From Bog-532 sp963830385 (GTDB lineage Bacteria > Actinomycetota > Actinomycetes > Streptosporangiales > Streptosporangiaceae): DNA of 64,000 nucleotides. Each line of letters starts with the position of its first letter. Position 1 is the first letter of the stretch. This document shows positions 33,867 to 42,190 of this stretch, piece after piece. The notes beneath the pieces are model-generated. The model did not search any database. It saw only the letters and a program-made list of their open reading frames with translations, and had not been told where the DNA came from. A program made the position numbers and the translations under genes. The DNA lies in the NCBI GenBank assembly GCA_963830385.1, contig CAWHMD010000009.1:248001-312000 (forward strand). Direction: 5' to 3'.

Positions 33867-34781
33867 TCATGGTCGTGGCTCGGGCACCCGCAGGCCGGCC
33901 GTGCCCGCCGCCTTGGCCTGCGCGAGCAGGAAGCCCCGCACCCGGGCGACGTCGTCCTCGGCCGCGTCCTGCGCGATCAGCGGGGTGCCGGCCGCCATCC
34001 CGGCCAGCAGGCCGAAGACCAGCTCATAGTCGAGCCGCCCGGTCCCGGCGGCCGCGTAGCCGGACTCCACGACGTCCTTGGCGTGTACGCAGAACACCGA
34101 GCCGGCCAGCAGCGCCGCCGCTTCGGTCAGGATGGCCGCCTGCCGCCCGGCCGTAGCCACCGTGACCAGGTTGGCGGGATCGAAAATGATCCCGGTCAGC
34201 CCGGCGTCGCCGCCCAGCTCGTCCAGCAGCCGGCGGGCGCGGGCCGCGTCGGACACGACGTTGCCCGGCTCGGGCTCGATGCCCAGCCGGACCCCGGCGG
34301 CGGCCGCCGCCGGGAGCAGCCGGTCCAGGCTGGCCCGCAGGTCACGCCAGGCCGCGGGCTCGTCGTTGCCGGGGTGACGCCGCCACATGTTGTCCGGGTC
34401 GCGGCTGCCCGTGCACAAGGTGACGGCGGTGGCGCCGAGCTCGGGCGCCCGGGCGATGAGCGCAACCGCCGCCTCGGTCTCGGCGGCGCGGATGGCCGGG
34501 TCGGGGTGGATCATGTTGTAGGAGGCGGACAGCCCCCAGATGCCGATGCCCTGGTCCGCGAACGCCTGCCGGATCGGGCTGAAGTCGAGCTGGCGGGAGT
34601 CGGCCGCCGCCGGCAGGGTCGGCAGCCCGATCGCCGACAAGTTGAGCTGGACCAGGCCGAATCCCGCGCCGGCCACCGCCGCGGCCACCTCGCCGGCCCC
34701 GCCGCGGGGGAAGGTGCGGGCGAAGATTCCCAGCTCGTGCGGGCCGGCCGGGGTCAGTTCGGCTCCGGCCGGGCCGGTCAC
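33867..34781 (-). CDS. Sugar phosphate isomerase/epimerase (AP-endonuclease-2 TIM barrel)
   Basis: 304 residues. Metal-dependent TIM barrel of the IolE/IolI/xylose-isomerase-like superfamily: HELGIFARTFPRGG start, GFGLVQLNLSA, ELGATAVTLCTGSRD, GVRLGIEPEPGN with the metal-binding Glu, IIFDPANLV with Asp, and VHAKDVV with His. Such enzymes isomerise or epimerise ketoses or inosose-type intermediates. GTG start. The 4-base overlap with the upstream oxidoreductase gene shows tight coupling. Its exact substrate cannot be read from sequence. Confidence 0.9.
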   Translation of the reverse strand: MTGPAGAELTPAGPHELGIFARTFPRGGAGEVAAAVAGAGFGLVQLNLSAIGLPTLPAAADSRQLDFSPIRQAFADQGIGIWGLSASYNMIHPDPAIRAAETEAAVALIARAPELGATAVTLCTGSRDPDNMWRRHPGNDEPAAWRDLRASLDRLLPAAAAAGVRLGIEPEPGNVVSDAARARRLLDELGGDAGLTGIIFDPANLVTVATAGRQAAILTEAAALLAGSVFCVHAKDVVESGYAAAGTGRLDYELVFGLLAGMAAGTPLIAQDAAEDDVARVRGFLLAQAKAAGTAGLRVPEPRP

Positions 34782-35827
34782 GGGGCCACTTCCGCGCCCG
34801 CCGCGGCCGCGCTGGCGGTGACCGCCTCGATCAGCCGCAGCGCCTGGACGCCATCTTCGGCCGACGGGTCGGTGGCGGCCCCGGTCCGGATCGCCGCCGC
34901 GAACGCCTCGGCCTGCCGCTGATAGGAGTCGGCCGCCCCGAACTCGGGGGAGCGCCAGGTCGCGTCCTCCTCGCTGAACACCCGCACCGAGCTGGCCCGC
35001 CGGAAGAACGGGAAGAAGGACCGGACGCTCACGTGCCCGCGCTCGCCGTAGATCTCGAAGCCTTCGGAGTAGTCCGAGTGCACGCTGGCGCAGATCTCGA
35101 AGCTGGCCAGCCCGCCGCCGGCCAGCTGGCCGGACCCGTGCCAGGTGAAGTCGGGACCGACCTGCGCGACCCGGGCCTGGACGGCGGCCACGTCGCCGGC
35201 CAGGTAGCGCAACGTGTCGAAGACGTGGGCGCCGTGGGTGGCCAGCAGGTAGCGCTGGCGGTCGGCCTTGAACTCGGCCTCGTGCCGGCGGACGTCCTCG
35301 TCCACCACCGTGTACGGGAACAGCGTCTGCTCGGTGGGCGGCCGGAGCCTGGCGTGCACGCGGTACCAGCAGCTGACGCTGACCACCGGGCCGATCCCGG
35401 CCACCGCCCGCCGCGCGTAGTTGATCCCCGGATCGTGCCGCCGCATCGCGCCGATCTGCACCTTGAGCCCGCGGCCGGCGGCCAGCCGGGCCAGCTCGGC
35501 CGCCTGTTCGCTGGTGCTCGCGGCCGGCTTCTCCAGCAGGATGTGCTTGCCCGCGGTCAGCGCCTGCGTCCCGACCGGCAGGTGGAACCGGTCCGGGACC
35601 GCGATCAGCACCGCCTCGATGTCCTGCGCCAGCAGGTCGCCGACCTCGGTGAAGCCCGGGACCCCGTAGCGGGCGCCGACGCCCTTGGCCAGGGACGGGC
35701 TGCGGTCGCTGACCCCGGCCAGGGTGATCGCTTCGGTCTTGGCGATGGCCGGGAGGTGCGCGACCTGGGCGATCCGGCCGCAGCCGACCACCCCCAGCCG
35801 TAGCGGATTTTCATCGAAAGGGTTCAT
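34778..35827 (-). CDS. Gfo/Idh/MocA-family oxidoreductase
   Basis: 349 residues. N-terminal Rossmann domain LGVVGCGRIAQVAHLPAI, IEAVLIAVPDRFH and the GKHILLEKPAA motif with the catalytic Lys. The C-terminal alpha/beta domain includes HGAHVFDTLRYLAGDVAA with the conserved D-x-x-R/H region. Members oxidise or reduce sugar and inositol carbons with NAD(P). ATGA overlaps on both sides place it between the ROK kinase and the isomerase in one operon. Confidence 0.92.
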   Translation of the reverse strand: MNPFDENPLRLGVVGCGRIAQVAHLPAIAKTEAITLAGVSDRSPSLAKGVGARYGVPGFTEVGDLLAQDIEAVLIAVPDRFHLPVGTQALTAGKHILLEKPAASTSEQAAELARLAAGRGLKVQIGAMRRHDPGINYARRAVAGIGPVVSVSCWYRVHARLRPPTEQTLFPYTVVDEDVRRHEAEFKADRQRYLLATHGAHVFDTLRYLAGDVAAVQARVAQVGPDFTWHGSGQLAGGGLASFEICASVHSDYSEGFEIYGERGHVSVRSFFPFFRRASSVRVFSEEDATWRSPEFGAADSYQRQAEAFAAAIRTGAATDPSAEDGVQALRLIEAVTASAAAAGAEVAP

Positions 35828-36873
35828 GCTGGTGCTCCTGCAGGAGTACGGCGGGCGTTCATATCCGGAAGATAGGCCGCGCCCAGCGCGCCCGCGTCGG
35901 CGCCGCAGGTGGCGAGCTGGATCGGGGGAGCGGCGACCACGGTGCTGAGCGGGGTGGCGTCGGCCAGGGCCCGGCGGGCGGGGATCAGGATCAGGCCGGT
36001 CGCCCCGGCGGTCAGGCCACCGCCCAGCAGCACCAGGTCCGGGTTGAGGACCGGGACCAGCCGGGCCACCGCCCGCCCGACTGCCTCACCCGCCCCGGCC
36101 AGGGCCTGGATCGCGGCCGGGTCGCCGGCCCGGGCCGCCGCCACCACGTCCTCGGCGGTCGCGGCCGGCCCGCCCGGCCGGCCTGATCCGCCCAGCCGGG
36201 CCTGCCGGGCCTGCCGGGCCACGGCCGGCCCGCTGGCGTACACCTCCAGGCAGCCGCGCCCGCCGCAGGCACACGGCGGCCCGTCGGTCACCGACGGCAT
36301 ATGGCCGAGCTCACCGGCCAGGCCCGCGGCCCCGGCGAGCAGGGTGCCGGCGGCCACCAGACCGCCGCCCACGCCGGTGCCGAGGGTCAGCATGACCAGC
36401 ATCCGGCTGTGCTGCCCGGCCCCGGCCCGCGCCTCGGCCAGGGCGGCCGCGTTGCCGTCGTTGTCCACCGCCACCGGGAGCCCCAGCCGCCGTTCCAGGT
36501 CCCCGCGCAGCGGCGCGCCGGTCACGCCCAGGTTGGCCGCGGCGATCAGCTGCTCCCGGTCGGCCGAGAGCCAGCCCGCCACCGCGACGCCGGCCGCCCG
36601 CACCGGACGCGGGGCCACGGCCTGCTGGCACTGGGCCACGACCTGCCCGAGCAGGGTGAGCACGGCCGGGTAGCCGCGGGCGCTGTGCCGGACCGCGGCC
36701 CGGTGCAGCACCACTCCGCCCGGGCCGGTGGCGACCGCCCGCACCGTGCTGCCGCCCAGGTCGAGGCCGATCACCGCCGCCTCCGCCCCGCTGCCCCCGG
36801 CCGCCCCCAGAGCTCCAGCCACCCCAGCCACCCCAGCAGGCTCGCCCGGCTCAGCCTGAGCCGGTCCGGTCAT
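35824..36873 (-). CDS. ROK-family sugar kinase
   Basis: 349 residues from ATG 36873. VIGLDLGGSTVRAVATG is the phosphate-1/ATP loop, VDNDGNAAALAEARAGAG carries the catalytic Asp, LTLGTGVGGGLV is phosphate-2, ELGHM gives the zinc-binding His, and CACGGRGCLEVYASG is the ROK Cys cluster. An Ala/Gly-rich extension of about 30 residues precedes the fold. No DNA-binding domain is present, so this is a kinase rather than a NagC-type repressor. ATGA overlaps with the DapA-like gene upstream and the Gfo/Idh gene downstream. Confidence 0.93.
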   Translation of the reverse strand: MTGPAQAEPGEPAGVAGVAGALGAAGGSGAEAAVIGLDLGGSTVRAVATGPGGVVLHRAAVRHSARGYPAVLTLLGQVVAQCQQAVAPRPVRAAGVAVAGWLSADREQLIAAANLGVTGAPLRGDLERRLGLPVAVDNDGNAAALAEARAGAGQHSRMLVMLTLGTGVGGGLVAAGTLLAGAAGLAGELGHMPSVTDGPPCACGGRGCLEVYASGPAVARQARQARLGGSGRPGGPAATAEDVVAAARAGDPAAIQALAGAGEAVGRAVARLVPVLNPDLVLLGGGLTAGATGLILIPARRALADATPLSTVVAAPPIQLATCGADAGALGAAYLPDMNARRTPAGAPA

Positions 36874-37763
36874 GCCTGCGCCAGCTCGGACAGCACCGCC
36901 TCCAGGCCGGCGGCCAGGGCCGCGGCCGCGCCGGACGGGGCCGGGGGGACCGGCGGCCGGACGCCGCCCAGGTCCACGCCGCTGCGCTGCCCGGCCAGCT
37001 GCTTGGCGACCGGGATCCAGGCCACCGGGCTGCCCGGGCTGGCGTCGATGAGCTGCTGCAGGAAGGCCAGGGCGGGGGCGAGGATGGCCGCGGCCTGGTC
37101 CTGGTCGCCCGCCTTGGCCGCCGCGTAGGCCGCCACCAGGTGCTCGGGCAGCAGGTTGGCCAGCCCGCAGATGCCGCCGGCGGCACCCAGCCCGACCGCT
37201 TCGGGCAGGCGAGCTTCCGAGCCGACCATGACGTTGGCCCCGGCCGCCAGTACCGCCTTGGTGTAGCCGATGTCGCCGCTGGAGTCCTTGACCCCCCACA
37301 GCGAGGGCCCGGCCAGCGCGGTGATCGCCTCGACCGGGACTGGCGGCCCGAACACCGGGATGTGGTAGAGCAGCACCGGGTGGCGGCTGGCGGCGAGCAC
37401 CGGCTCCATGAACCGGCGCAGGTCGTCGGCGGCCAGCGGCCGGAAGTAGTAGGGCGGCAGCACCATGATCGCGGTCGCGGGCAGGTCGTTGACCACTCCC
37501 ACGAACTCCAGCACGGCGTCCAGGCTGGAGTCGGTGACCGCCGGGATCAGCGACGTCCCCGGCACCGCGCCGGCCAGGCCGGCCAGCACCGCCAGCCGCT
37601 CCCGCATGCTGAGCGACGGCCCTTCGCCGGTGCTGCCGAACGGCACCAGGCCGTCGGCCCCCCGGCTCACCAGCCACTGGGCGAAGGCCTCGTAGGCCCC
37701 GGTGTCGACCTGTCCCTGATGATCAAAGGGGGTGAGCAACGGAACGTAGACGCCCGAAATCAC
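36870..37763 (-). CDS. DapA/NanA-fold aldolase or dehydratase (1)
   Basis: 297 residues. Class I lyase TIM barrel: VYVPLLTPFD, GSTGEGPSLS (GTTGE-type loop), Tyr in LLYHIP, and the Schiff-base Lys in WGVKDSSGD. It is typical of 2-keto-3-deoxy sugar acid aldolases or dehydratases. I chose GTG 37763, which has AGAGGGG upstream; a TTG at 37781 is the longer alternative. First gene of the leftward operon to the alpha/beta hydrolase. Its promoter shares the divergent region with the Ldh_2 gene. Confidence 0.9.
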   Translation of the reverse strand: MISGVYVPLLTPFDHQGQVDTGAYEAFAQWLVSRGADGLVPFGSTGEGPSLSMRERLAVLAGLAGAVPGTSLIPAVTDSSLDAVLEFVGVVNDLPATAIMVLPPYYFRPLAADDLRRFMEPVLAASRHPVLLYHIPVFGPPVPVEAITALAGPSLWGVKDSSGDIGYTKAVLAAGANVMVGSEARLPEAVGLGAAGGICGLANLLPEHLVAAYAAAKAGDQDQAAAILAPALAFLQQLIDASPGSPVAWIPVAKQLAGQRSGVDLGGVRPPVPPAPSGAAAALAAGLEAVLSELAQA

Positions 37764-37834
37764 GATGGTTCCCCTCTGCAAGCTGCTGAGAGCTGCAATG
37801 AGCGGCGATGAGCCGGGATGAGCTGCGCGACGCG

Positions 37835-37870
37835 TTGACTAGACCATAGCTAACTGATAATTGTCAACAG
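37835..37870 (+). promoter_or_regulatory. Leaderless promoter of the Ldh_2 gene overlapping an operator
   Basis: TTGACT (37835-37840), 17 bases, TAATTG (37858-37863), and GTG start at 37871, seven bases on with no Shine-Dalgarno. This implies a leaderless transcript. The TGATAATTGTCAACA operator candidate (37855-37869) covers the minus-10 element, so a bound repressor would block it. On the minus strand the same TTGACA is followed after 18 bases by TCTAGT, a possible promoter for the divergent operon. Confidence 0.6.
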
Positions 37871-38977
37871 GTGACGATAGCCACGGAAGGTGCCCCCAGC
37901 AGCGGGGAACCGGGCCCCGGGGGAGAGGCCAGCGGCCGCTTCGCCCCGACCGGCCTGGAAGCGTTCACTTCGGCCGCGCTGGCCGCCCTGGGAGCACCCG
38001 CCGGTACGGCCGATCAGGTCGCTGCCTCGCTGGTGCTCTCGAACCTCGTCGGCCACGACTCGCACGGCATCATCCGGCTGGTCCAGTACTCGGCCTGGGT
38101 CGCCGACGGCCAGATCCGCCCGGCCGAGGTGCCCGTGATCAGCCAGCGCCACCAGGCGGTCGCCGTCGTCGACGGCCGCTGGGGGTTCGGGCAGTCCGCG
38201 GCCCGGCTGGCGGTCGACGTCGTCGCCGCGGCCGCCGGCGCGGCCGGGGTGGCGGCGGTGACGATCCGCGACTGCAACCACGTCGGCCGGCTCGGCGAAT
38301 ACGTGACCGACCTGGCTGATCAGGGCCTCGTCGGGCTGGCGTTCTGCAACGCCGGCCCGGTGGTGGCGCCGTTCGGCGGGGCCGGGCGGGCACTCGGCAC
38401 CAACCCGTTCGCCTGGGCCGCGCCCGGCGGCCCGGCCGGGCCGCTGGTGGTTGACTTCTCGACCGCCGGGGTGGCCGAGGGCAAGCTGAAGCTCGCCGCC
38501 GCCGACGGCCGCCCGATCGCCCCCGGCCTGATCGTCGACTCCGAGGGCCGCCCGTCCACCAACGCCGACGACTTCTACGCGGGCGGTGCCCTGCTGCCCT
38601 TCGGCGGCCACAAGGGTTCGGGCCTGAGCGTCATGATCGAGCTGCTCGGCGGCCTGCTCACCGGCATGGGCACGGCGCCCACCCCCAGCTACGGCGGCGG
38701 TAACGGGGCGGTGATGATCGCCATGAAGGTCGGGGCGTTCGCCGACGCCGGCTCCTACGCGGCCGGGGCCGAGCAGTTCCGGGCGGCGCTGGTCACCGCC
38801 GGCCAGGGCGCCGCCCCCGGCCCGGTGCTGCTGCCCGGCGAGATCGAGGCCCGGACCCGGCAGGAACGGCTGCGCGACGGCATCCCGGTCAGCCCGGCCG
38901 TGCTGGCCTCGATCTACGCGGTCACCGACCCGCTGGGGGTGGCCCGGCCGACCGCCCGCCCGGCCGCCGGCCGGTAG
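37871..38977 (+). CDS. Ldh_2-family (malate/L-lactate/ureidoglycolate-type) dehydrogenase
   Basis: 368 residues. NAD(P)-dependent 2-hydroxy acid dehydrogenase of the Ldh_2 fold. SNLVGHDSHGIIRLVQY holds the catalytic His, IRDCNHVGRLGEYV and RALGTNPFAWAAPG the cofactor region, and LPFGGHKGSGLSVMIELLGGLLTGM the conserved C-terminal segment. Members act on 2-oxo/2-hydroxy acids including 2,3-diketogulonate and delta-piperideine carboxylates. It precedes the second DapA-like gene by four bases, so the two form an operon. The start lies directly at a probable operator. Confidence 0.92.
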   Translation: MTIATEGAPSSGEPGPGGEASGRFAPTGLEAFTSAALAALGAPAGTADQVAASLVLSNLVGHDSHGIIRLVQYSAWVADGQIRPAEVPVISQRHQAVAVVDGRWGFGQSAARLAVDVVAAAAGAAGVAAVTIRDCNHVGRLGEYVTDLADQGLVGLAFCNAGPVVAPFGGAGRALGTNPFAWAAPGGPAGPLVVDFSTAGVAEGKLKLAAADGRPIAPGLIVDSEGRPSTNADDFYAGGALLPFGGHKGSGLSVMIELLGGLLTGMGTAPTPSYGGGNGAVMIAMKVGAFADAGSYAAGAEQFRAALVTAGQGAAPGPVLLPGEIEARTRQERLRDGIPVSPAVLASIYAVTDPLGVARPTARPAAGR

Positions 38978-38981
38978 CGCC

Positions 38982-39917
38982 GTGGCCGTTCTGGAGAGGG
39001 GAACGCTGCGCGGCGTGTGGGGGACCGTCCTGCTGCCGCTCAGCCCGGCCGGCCAGATCGACGTCGGCCGGCTGCGGGACCAGCTGGACGTGCTGACCGC
39101 AGCCGGCCTGGACGGCGTCTACGCGCACGGCACCGCCGGCGAGTTCCACGAGCTCGCCGAAGACGAATACGACCTGGTCAGTACCGTCGTGGCCGAGCAC
39201 GCGGCCGCCGCCGGGCTGCCGTTCCAGCTCGGTGCCGGCCACATGAGCGCCCGGCTCAGCCTGGACCGGATCCGCCGGGCCGCCCGCCTGGCGCCCGACG
39301 CCATCCAGGTGATCCTGCCCGACTGGGTGCCGGCCGCGCCCGCCGAGGTGGCGGCGGCCCTGGACGGCCTGGCCACCGCGGCCGGTGACATTCCGCTCGT
39401 CCTGTACAACCCGCCGCACGCCAAGACCCAGCTGGACCCGGCCGCCCTGGTCCGCCTGGCCGACCAGGTGCCCCAGCTGATCGGGATCAAGGTGGCCGGC
39501 GGAGACCCCGGCTGGTACCGGGGCATGCGGCCGGTGCTGGACCGCCTGGCCGTGTTCGTCGCGGGCCACACGCTGGCCTCGGGCCTGGCCCAGGGCGCGG
39601 CCGGCGCCTACTCGAACGTGGCCTGCCTCAGCCCGGCGGGCGCGGTCGCCTGGTACGCGCAGATGCGCTCCGACCCGGACGGGGCGGCCGACCTGGAGAG
39701 CAGGCTCCAGCACTTCCTGGGCCGCCATATCACCCCGCTCCAGCAGCGCGGCTACAGCAACGCGGCCCTGGACAAGACGCTGGCCCACATCGGCGGCTGG
39801 GCCGCCATCGGCACCCGGCTCCGCTGGCCCTACCAGGGTGTGCCCGAGGCCGACGCCGAAGCCCTGCGCCCGCTGGCCCGCGCCGCCGTCCCCGAGCTCT
39901 TCCCAGATCCCTCCTAG
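38982..39917 (+). CDS. DapA/NanA-fold aldolase or dehydratase (2)
   Basis: 311 residues. VWGTVLLPLSPAGQID start, AHGTAGEFHEL loop in place of GTTGE, YNPPHAKTQLD with the conserved Tyr, and Schiff-base Lys in LIGIKVAGGD. The C terminus is longer than in DapA. Sequence drift from the first cluster lyase is large, so the two are not recent duplicates and probably act on different intermediates. GTG start four bases after the Ldh_2 stop. Convergent with the alcohol dehydrogenase gene. Confidence 0.88.
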   Translation: MAVLERGTLRGVWGTVLLPLSPAGQIDVGRLRDQLDVLTAAGLDGVYAHGTAGEFHELAEDEYDLVSTVVAEHAAAAGLPFQLGAGHMSARLSLDRIRRAARLAPDAIQVILPDWVPAAPAEVAAALDGLATAAGDIPLVLYNPPHAKTQLDPAALVRLADQVPQLIGIKVAGGDPGWYRGMRPVLDRLAVFVAGHTLASGLAQGAAGAYSNVACLSPAGAVAWYAQMRSDPDGAADLESRLQHFLGRHITPLQQRGYSNAALDKTLAHIGGWAAIGTRLRWPYQGVPEADAEALRPLARAAVPELFPDPS

Positions 39918-39982
39918 CCCACGGACTACCTCACCCACGGACCGCCCGGGCCCCGACTGCGCGCGCGGCGTGCCTCGGCCAA

Positions 39983-40035
39983 CAAGCCCAAATGCGGCAT
40001 CGCTCCGGTTACAGCAAGCCCAAATGCGGCATCGC
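39983..40035. repeat. 21-bp direct repeat pair, 32-base period
   Basis: CAAGCCCAAATGCGGCATC plus GC is repeated perfectly at 39983-40003 and 40015-40035, in the 226-base gap between convergent genes. The core ATGCGGCAT is nearly palindromic. The period equals that of the unrelated pair at 17411. No gene, stem-loop terminator or U-run is evident nearby. Confidence 0.8.
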
Positions 40036-40143
40036 GCAGGTAGCCACCCCCACCCGTGGGGCTGCGCGCACACCGGAGCTGGGACGTCCCGACTCCGCAG
40101 ACCCCGGACCCGGCCGGGCCCGCCCTGCCCGGCCGGGCCGCTT

Positions 40144-41163
40144 TCAGGGCTCGATGATCGCCTTCAGGCAGCTGGTGTCGCCGGACACCGCGGCCAGCGC
40201 GTCGCCGTAGCCGTCCAGGCCGAACCGGTGGGTGATCATCCCGTCGGTCCGCACCCGCCCGGCCCGCAGCATCCGCAGCGCCCGCTCGAAACTGAACGCC
40301 TGCGAGAACGAGCCCTTGATCGTGAGCTCCCGCCGGAACACGTCGTAGGGGCTGACCGGCCACACCGCCTGCTCGGGGGTGACCCCGTAGACCAGCACGG
40401 TCCCGCCGACCGCGGTCAGCGGCGGGCACTGCTCGAGCACGGCCGGGACCCCGGTGGCGTCGATCACCACGTCGAACCCGTCCGGCGCGCGGTCGCGCAG
40501 CTGCTGAGCGGTGTGCCCGGGTGCGCCCCGCGAGGCCAGCACGGTCTCGGCCCCCCAGCCGGCCGCCAGCTCGAGCTTGGCCGCGGTCGGCGCGGCCACC
40601 GTCACCCGGGCAGCGCCGGCCGCGCTCAGCAGCTGCGAGAGGATCAGCCCGGTCGGGCCCGCCCCGAAGATCAGCGCGTCGCAGCCCGGCTTCGGCGCCA
40701 GGATGTCGATGCCGTGCAGGGCGCAGGCGGTCGGCTCGGCCAGCACTGCCACGTCGGGACCCAGGTCCCCCGCGGGGTGGCAGTTGACCGCCGGGACCAC
40801 GAGGTACTCGGCGAAGCCGCCGTCCTCGAACACCCCCATGGCCCGCAGCGACGCGCAGAACGCGGGCCGGGCCCGGCGGCACATGGCGCAGGTGCCGCAG
40901 GACACCATGTTGTCCACCGCCACCAGCTCGCCCGGCGTCAGGCCTTCCGCCCCGCCGTCGGCCGCCCGGTCCACCACGCCGATCACCTCGTGCCCGGGCA
41001 CCAGCGGATAGACGTGCCCGAACTCCCCGTGGTGCAGGTGCACGTCGGTGCCGCAGACGCCGGTGGCCCGGACCCGGATCCGCACCTCGCCCGGGCCCGG
41101 CTCCGGGTCGGGCAGGTCGGTCAGCTGCCAGTGCTCCGGCTCGGCGTAACGGACCGCCTTCAC
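40144..41163 (-). CDS. Zinc-dependent medium-chain alcohol dehydrogenase (1)
   Basis: 339 residues. Catalytic zinc ligands Cys in TGVCGTDVHL and His-Glu in VPGHEVIG; structural-zinc Cys set CGTCAMCRRARPAFC; Rossmann motif IFGAGPTGLIL; cofactor loop VAAPTAAKLELAAGWGAE. It resembles sorbitol/threonine-dehydrogenase-like enzymes that oxidise polyols or sugar-derived alcohols. GTG 41163 is preceded by AGGTGGGG within a 23-base tandem duplication shared with the end of the upstream gene. Last gene of the long leftward operon. Confidence 0.9.
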   Translation of the reverse strand: MKAVRYAEPEHWQLTDLPDPEPGPGEVRIRVRATGVCGTDVHLHHGEFGHVYPLVPGHEVIGVVDRAADGGAEGLTPGELVAVDNMVSCGTCAMCRRARPAFCASLRAMGVFEDGGFAEYLVVPAVNCHPAGDLGPDVAVLAEPTACALHGIDILAPKPGCDALIFGAGPTGLILSQLLSAAGAARVTVAAPTAAKLELAAGWGAETVLASRGAPGHTAQQLRDRAPDGFDVVIDATGVPAVLEQCPPLTAVGGTVLVYGVTPEQAVWPVSPYDVFRRELTIKGSFSQAFSFERALRMLRAGRVRTDGMITHRFGLDGYGDALAAVSGDTSCLKAIIEP

Positions 41164-41206
41164 GGGTGCCCCACCTCGACCTTCACGGGTGCCCCACCTC
41201 GACCCT
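41161..41206 (-). repeat. 23-bp tandem duplication at a gene junction
   Basis: Two adjacent near-identical copies beginning CACGGGTGCCCCACCTCG (41161-41183, 41184-41206; last bases CTT/CCT). One copy encodes the C terminus of the upstream dehydrogenase (VEVGHP stop). The other supplies the ribosome site and start of the downstream one. It looks like a recent slippage that preserved both reading frames. Confidence 0.75.
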
Positions 41207-42190
41207 GGTCTTGAGCCCGGCGCCCCGCCGGGTCGCTTCCAGCGCGGCCGCCGTCTCGGCTAGCGGCAACGGCGGCCCGTGCAGCCGGGCGGCCGGGATG
41301 ATGCCCGCCGCCAGCAGGGCCGCGGCCCGCCCGAACGTGTGCCGGACCGAGTTCACGCCCACGATCGTCAGCTCCCGGGCCACCACGTCGAACGGGGCGA
41401 ACGGGAAGGTGGCGCTGGCCCCGCCGATGCCGAGCAGCACCAGCCGGCCCGTCCGCCGCAGGTGGGCCAGGCCGGTGGCGACCGCTTCGGGGTGGCCGGT
41501 GCAGTCCGCCACCACGCTCCAGCCGCCCCCGAAGCCTTCGGCGATCTCGTCAGCCGAGGCCGCGACGCGGCGGGCCCCGAACCCGGGGGCCACCGCCCGG
41601 CGCTCGGCCCGCGGATCGACCACGTCCACCCGGGCCCCGGCCGCGGCCGCCAGCGCGGTCAGCAGCAGGCCGATCGGCCCGCTGCCCAGCACCAGCAGGT
41701 CCTCGCCGAGCACCGGGCCGGCCCGGTCGAGGGCGTGCAGCACGCACGACAGCGGCTCCACCAGGCTGGCCAGGCCGGTCGGGAGCCCGGCCGGCAGCGG
41801 CTCGCAGCGGGCCCCGTTGACCGCCACGTACTCGGCCAGCGCGCCGGGCGCGGTGGTGCCTAGGCCACCGCCGTTCAGGCACATGTTGGTCCAGCCTGAC
41901 CGGCAGGTCGCGCAGGCGTCGCAGTAGTCCATCGGGTCGACCGCCACCCGCTGCCCGGCCCGCACCGTGCGCACGGCCGGGCCGGCCGCGACCACGGTGC
42001 CCCAGAACTCGTGCCCGGGGATGACCGGGTACTCCCGCACGGCCGCGTAGTCACCGTCGTACACGTGCACGTCGGTGCCGCAGATCCCGCAGTCGCCGAC
42101 GGCCACGATGACCTCGTGGTCGCGGGGGGCCGGGTCGGGCACCTCTTCCACCGACAGCTGACCGGGTCCGGTGATCAGTGCCGCCTTCAT
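41183..42190 (-). CDS. Zinc-dependent medium-chain alcohol dehydrogenase (2)
   Basis: 335 residues. GDCGICGTDVHVYDGDY with the catalytic Cys, IPGHEFWG with His-Glu, structural CDACATCRSGWTNMC, and LGSGPIGLLL for NAD(P). Identity to the neighbouring dehydrogenase is moderate, so this is an old paralogue pair. The DVHVYDGDY and HEFWG features are shared with polyol and L-threonine dehydrogenases. The start overlaps the epimerase stop in ATGA. Substrate unknown; likely a hydroxyl oxidation in the cluster's pathway. Confidence 0.9.
   Translation of the reverse strand: MKAALITGPGQLSVEEVPDPAPRDHEVIVAVGDCGICGTDVHVYDGDYAAVREYPVIPGHEFWGTVVAAGPAVRTVRAGQRVAVDPMDYCDACATCRSGWTNMCLNGGGLGTTAPGALAEYVAVNGARCEPLPAGLPTGLASLVEPLSCVLHALDRAGPVLGEDLLVLGSGPIGLLLTALAAAAGARVDVVDPRAERRAVAPGFGARRVAASADEIAEGFGGGWSVVADCTGHPEAVATGLAHLRRTGRLVLLGIGGASATFPFAPFDVVARELTIVGVNSVRHTFGRAAALLAAGIIPAARLHGPPLPLAETAAALEATRRGAGLKTRVEVGHP

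Noticed and set aside
35824..37677. 617-residue fusion upstream of the ROK kinase
   Set aside because: The upstream third is out-of-frame reading of the DapA-like gene; ATG 36873 overlaps that gene's stop in ATGA.
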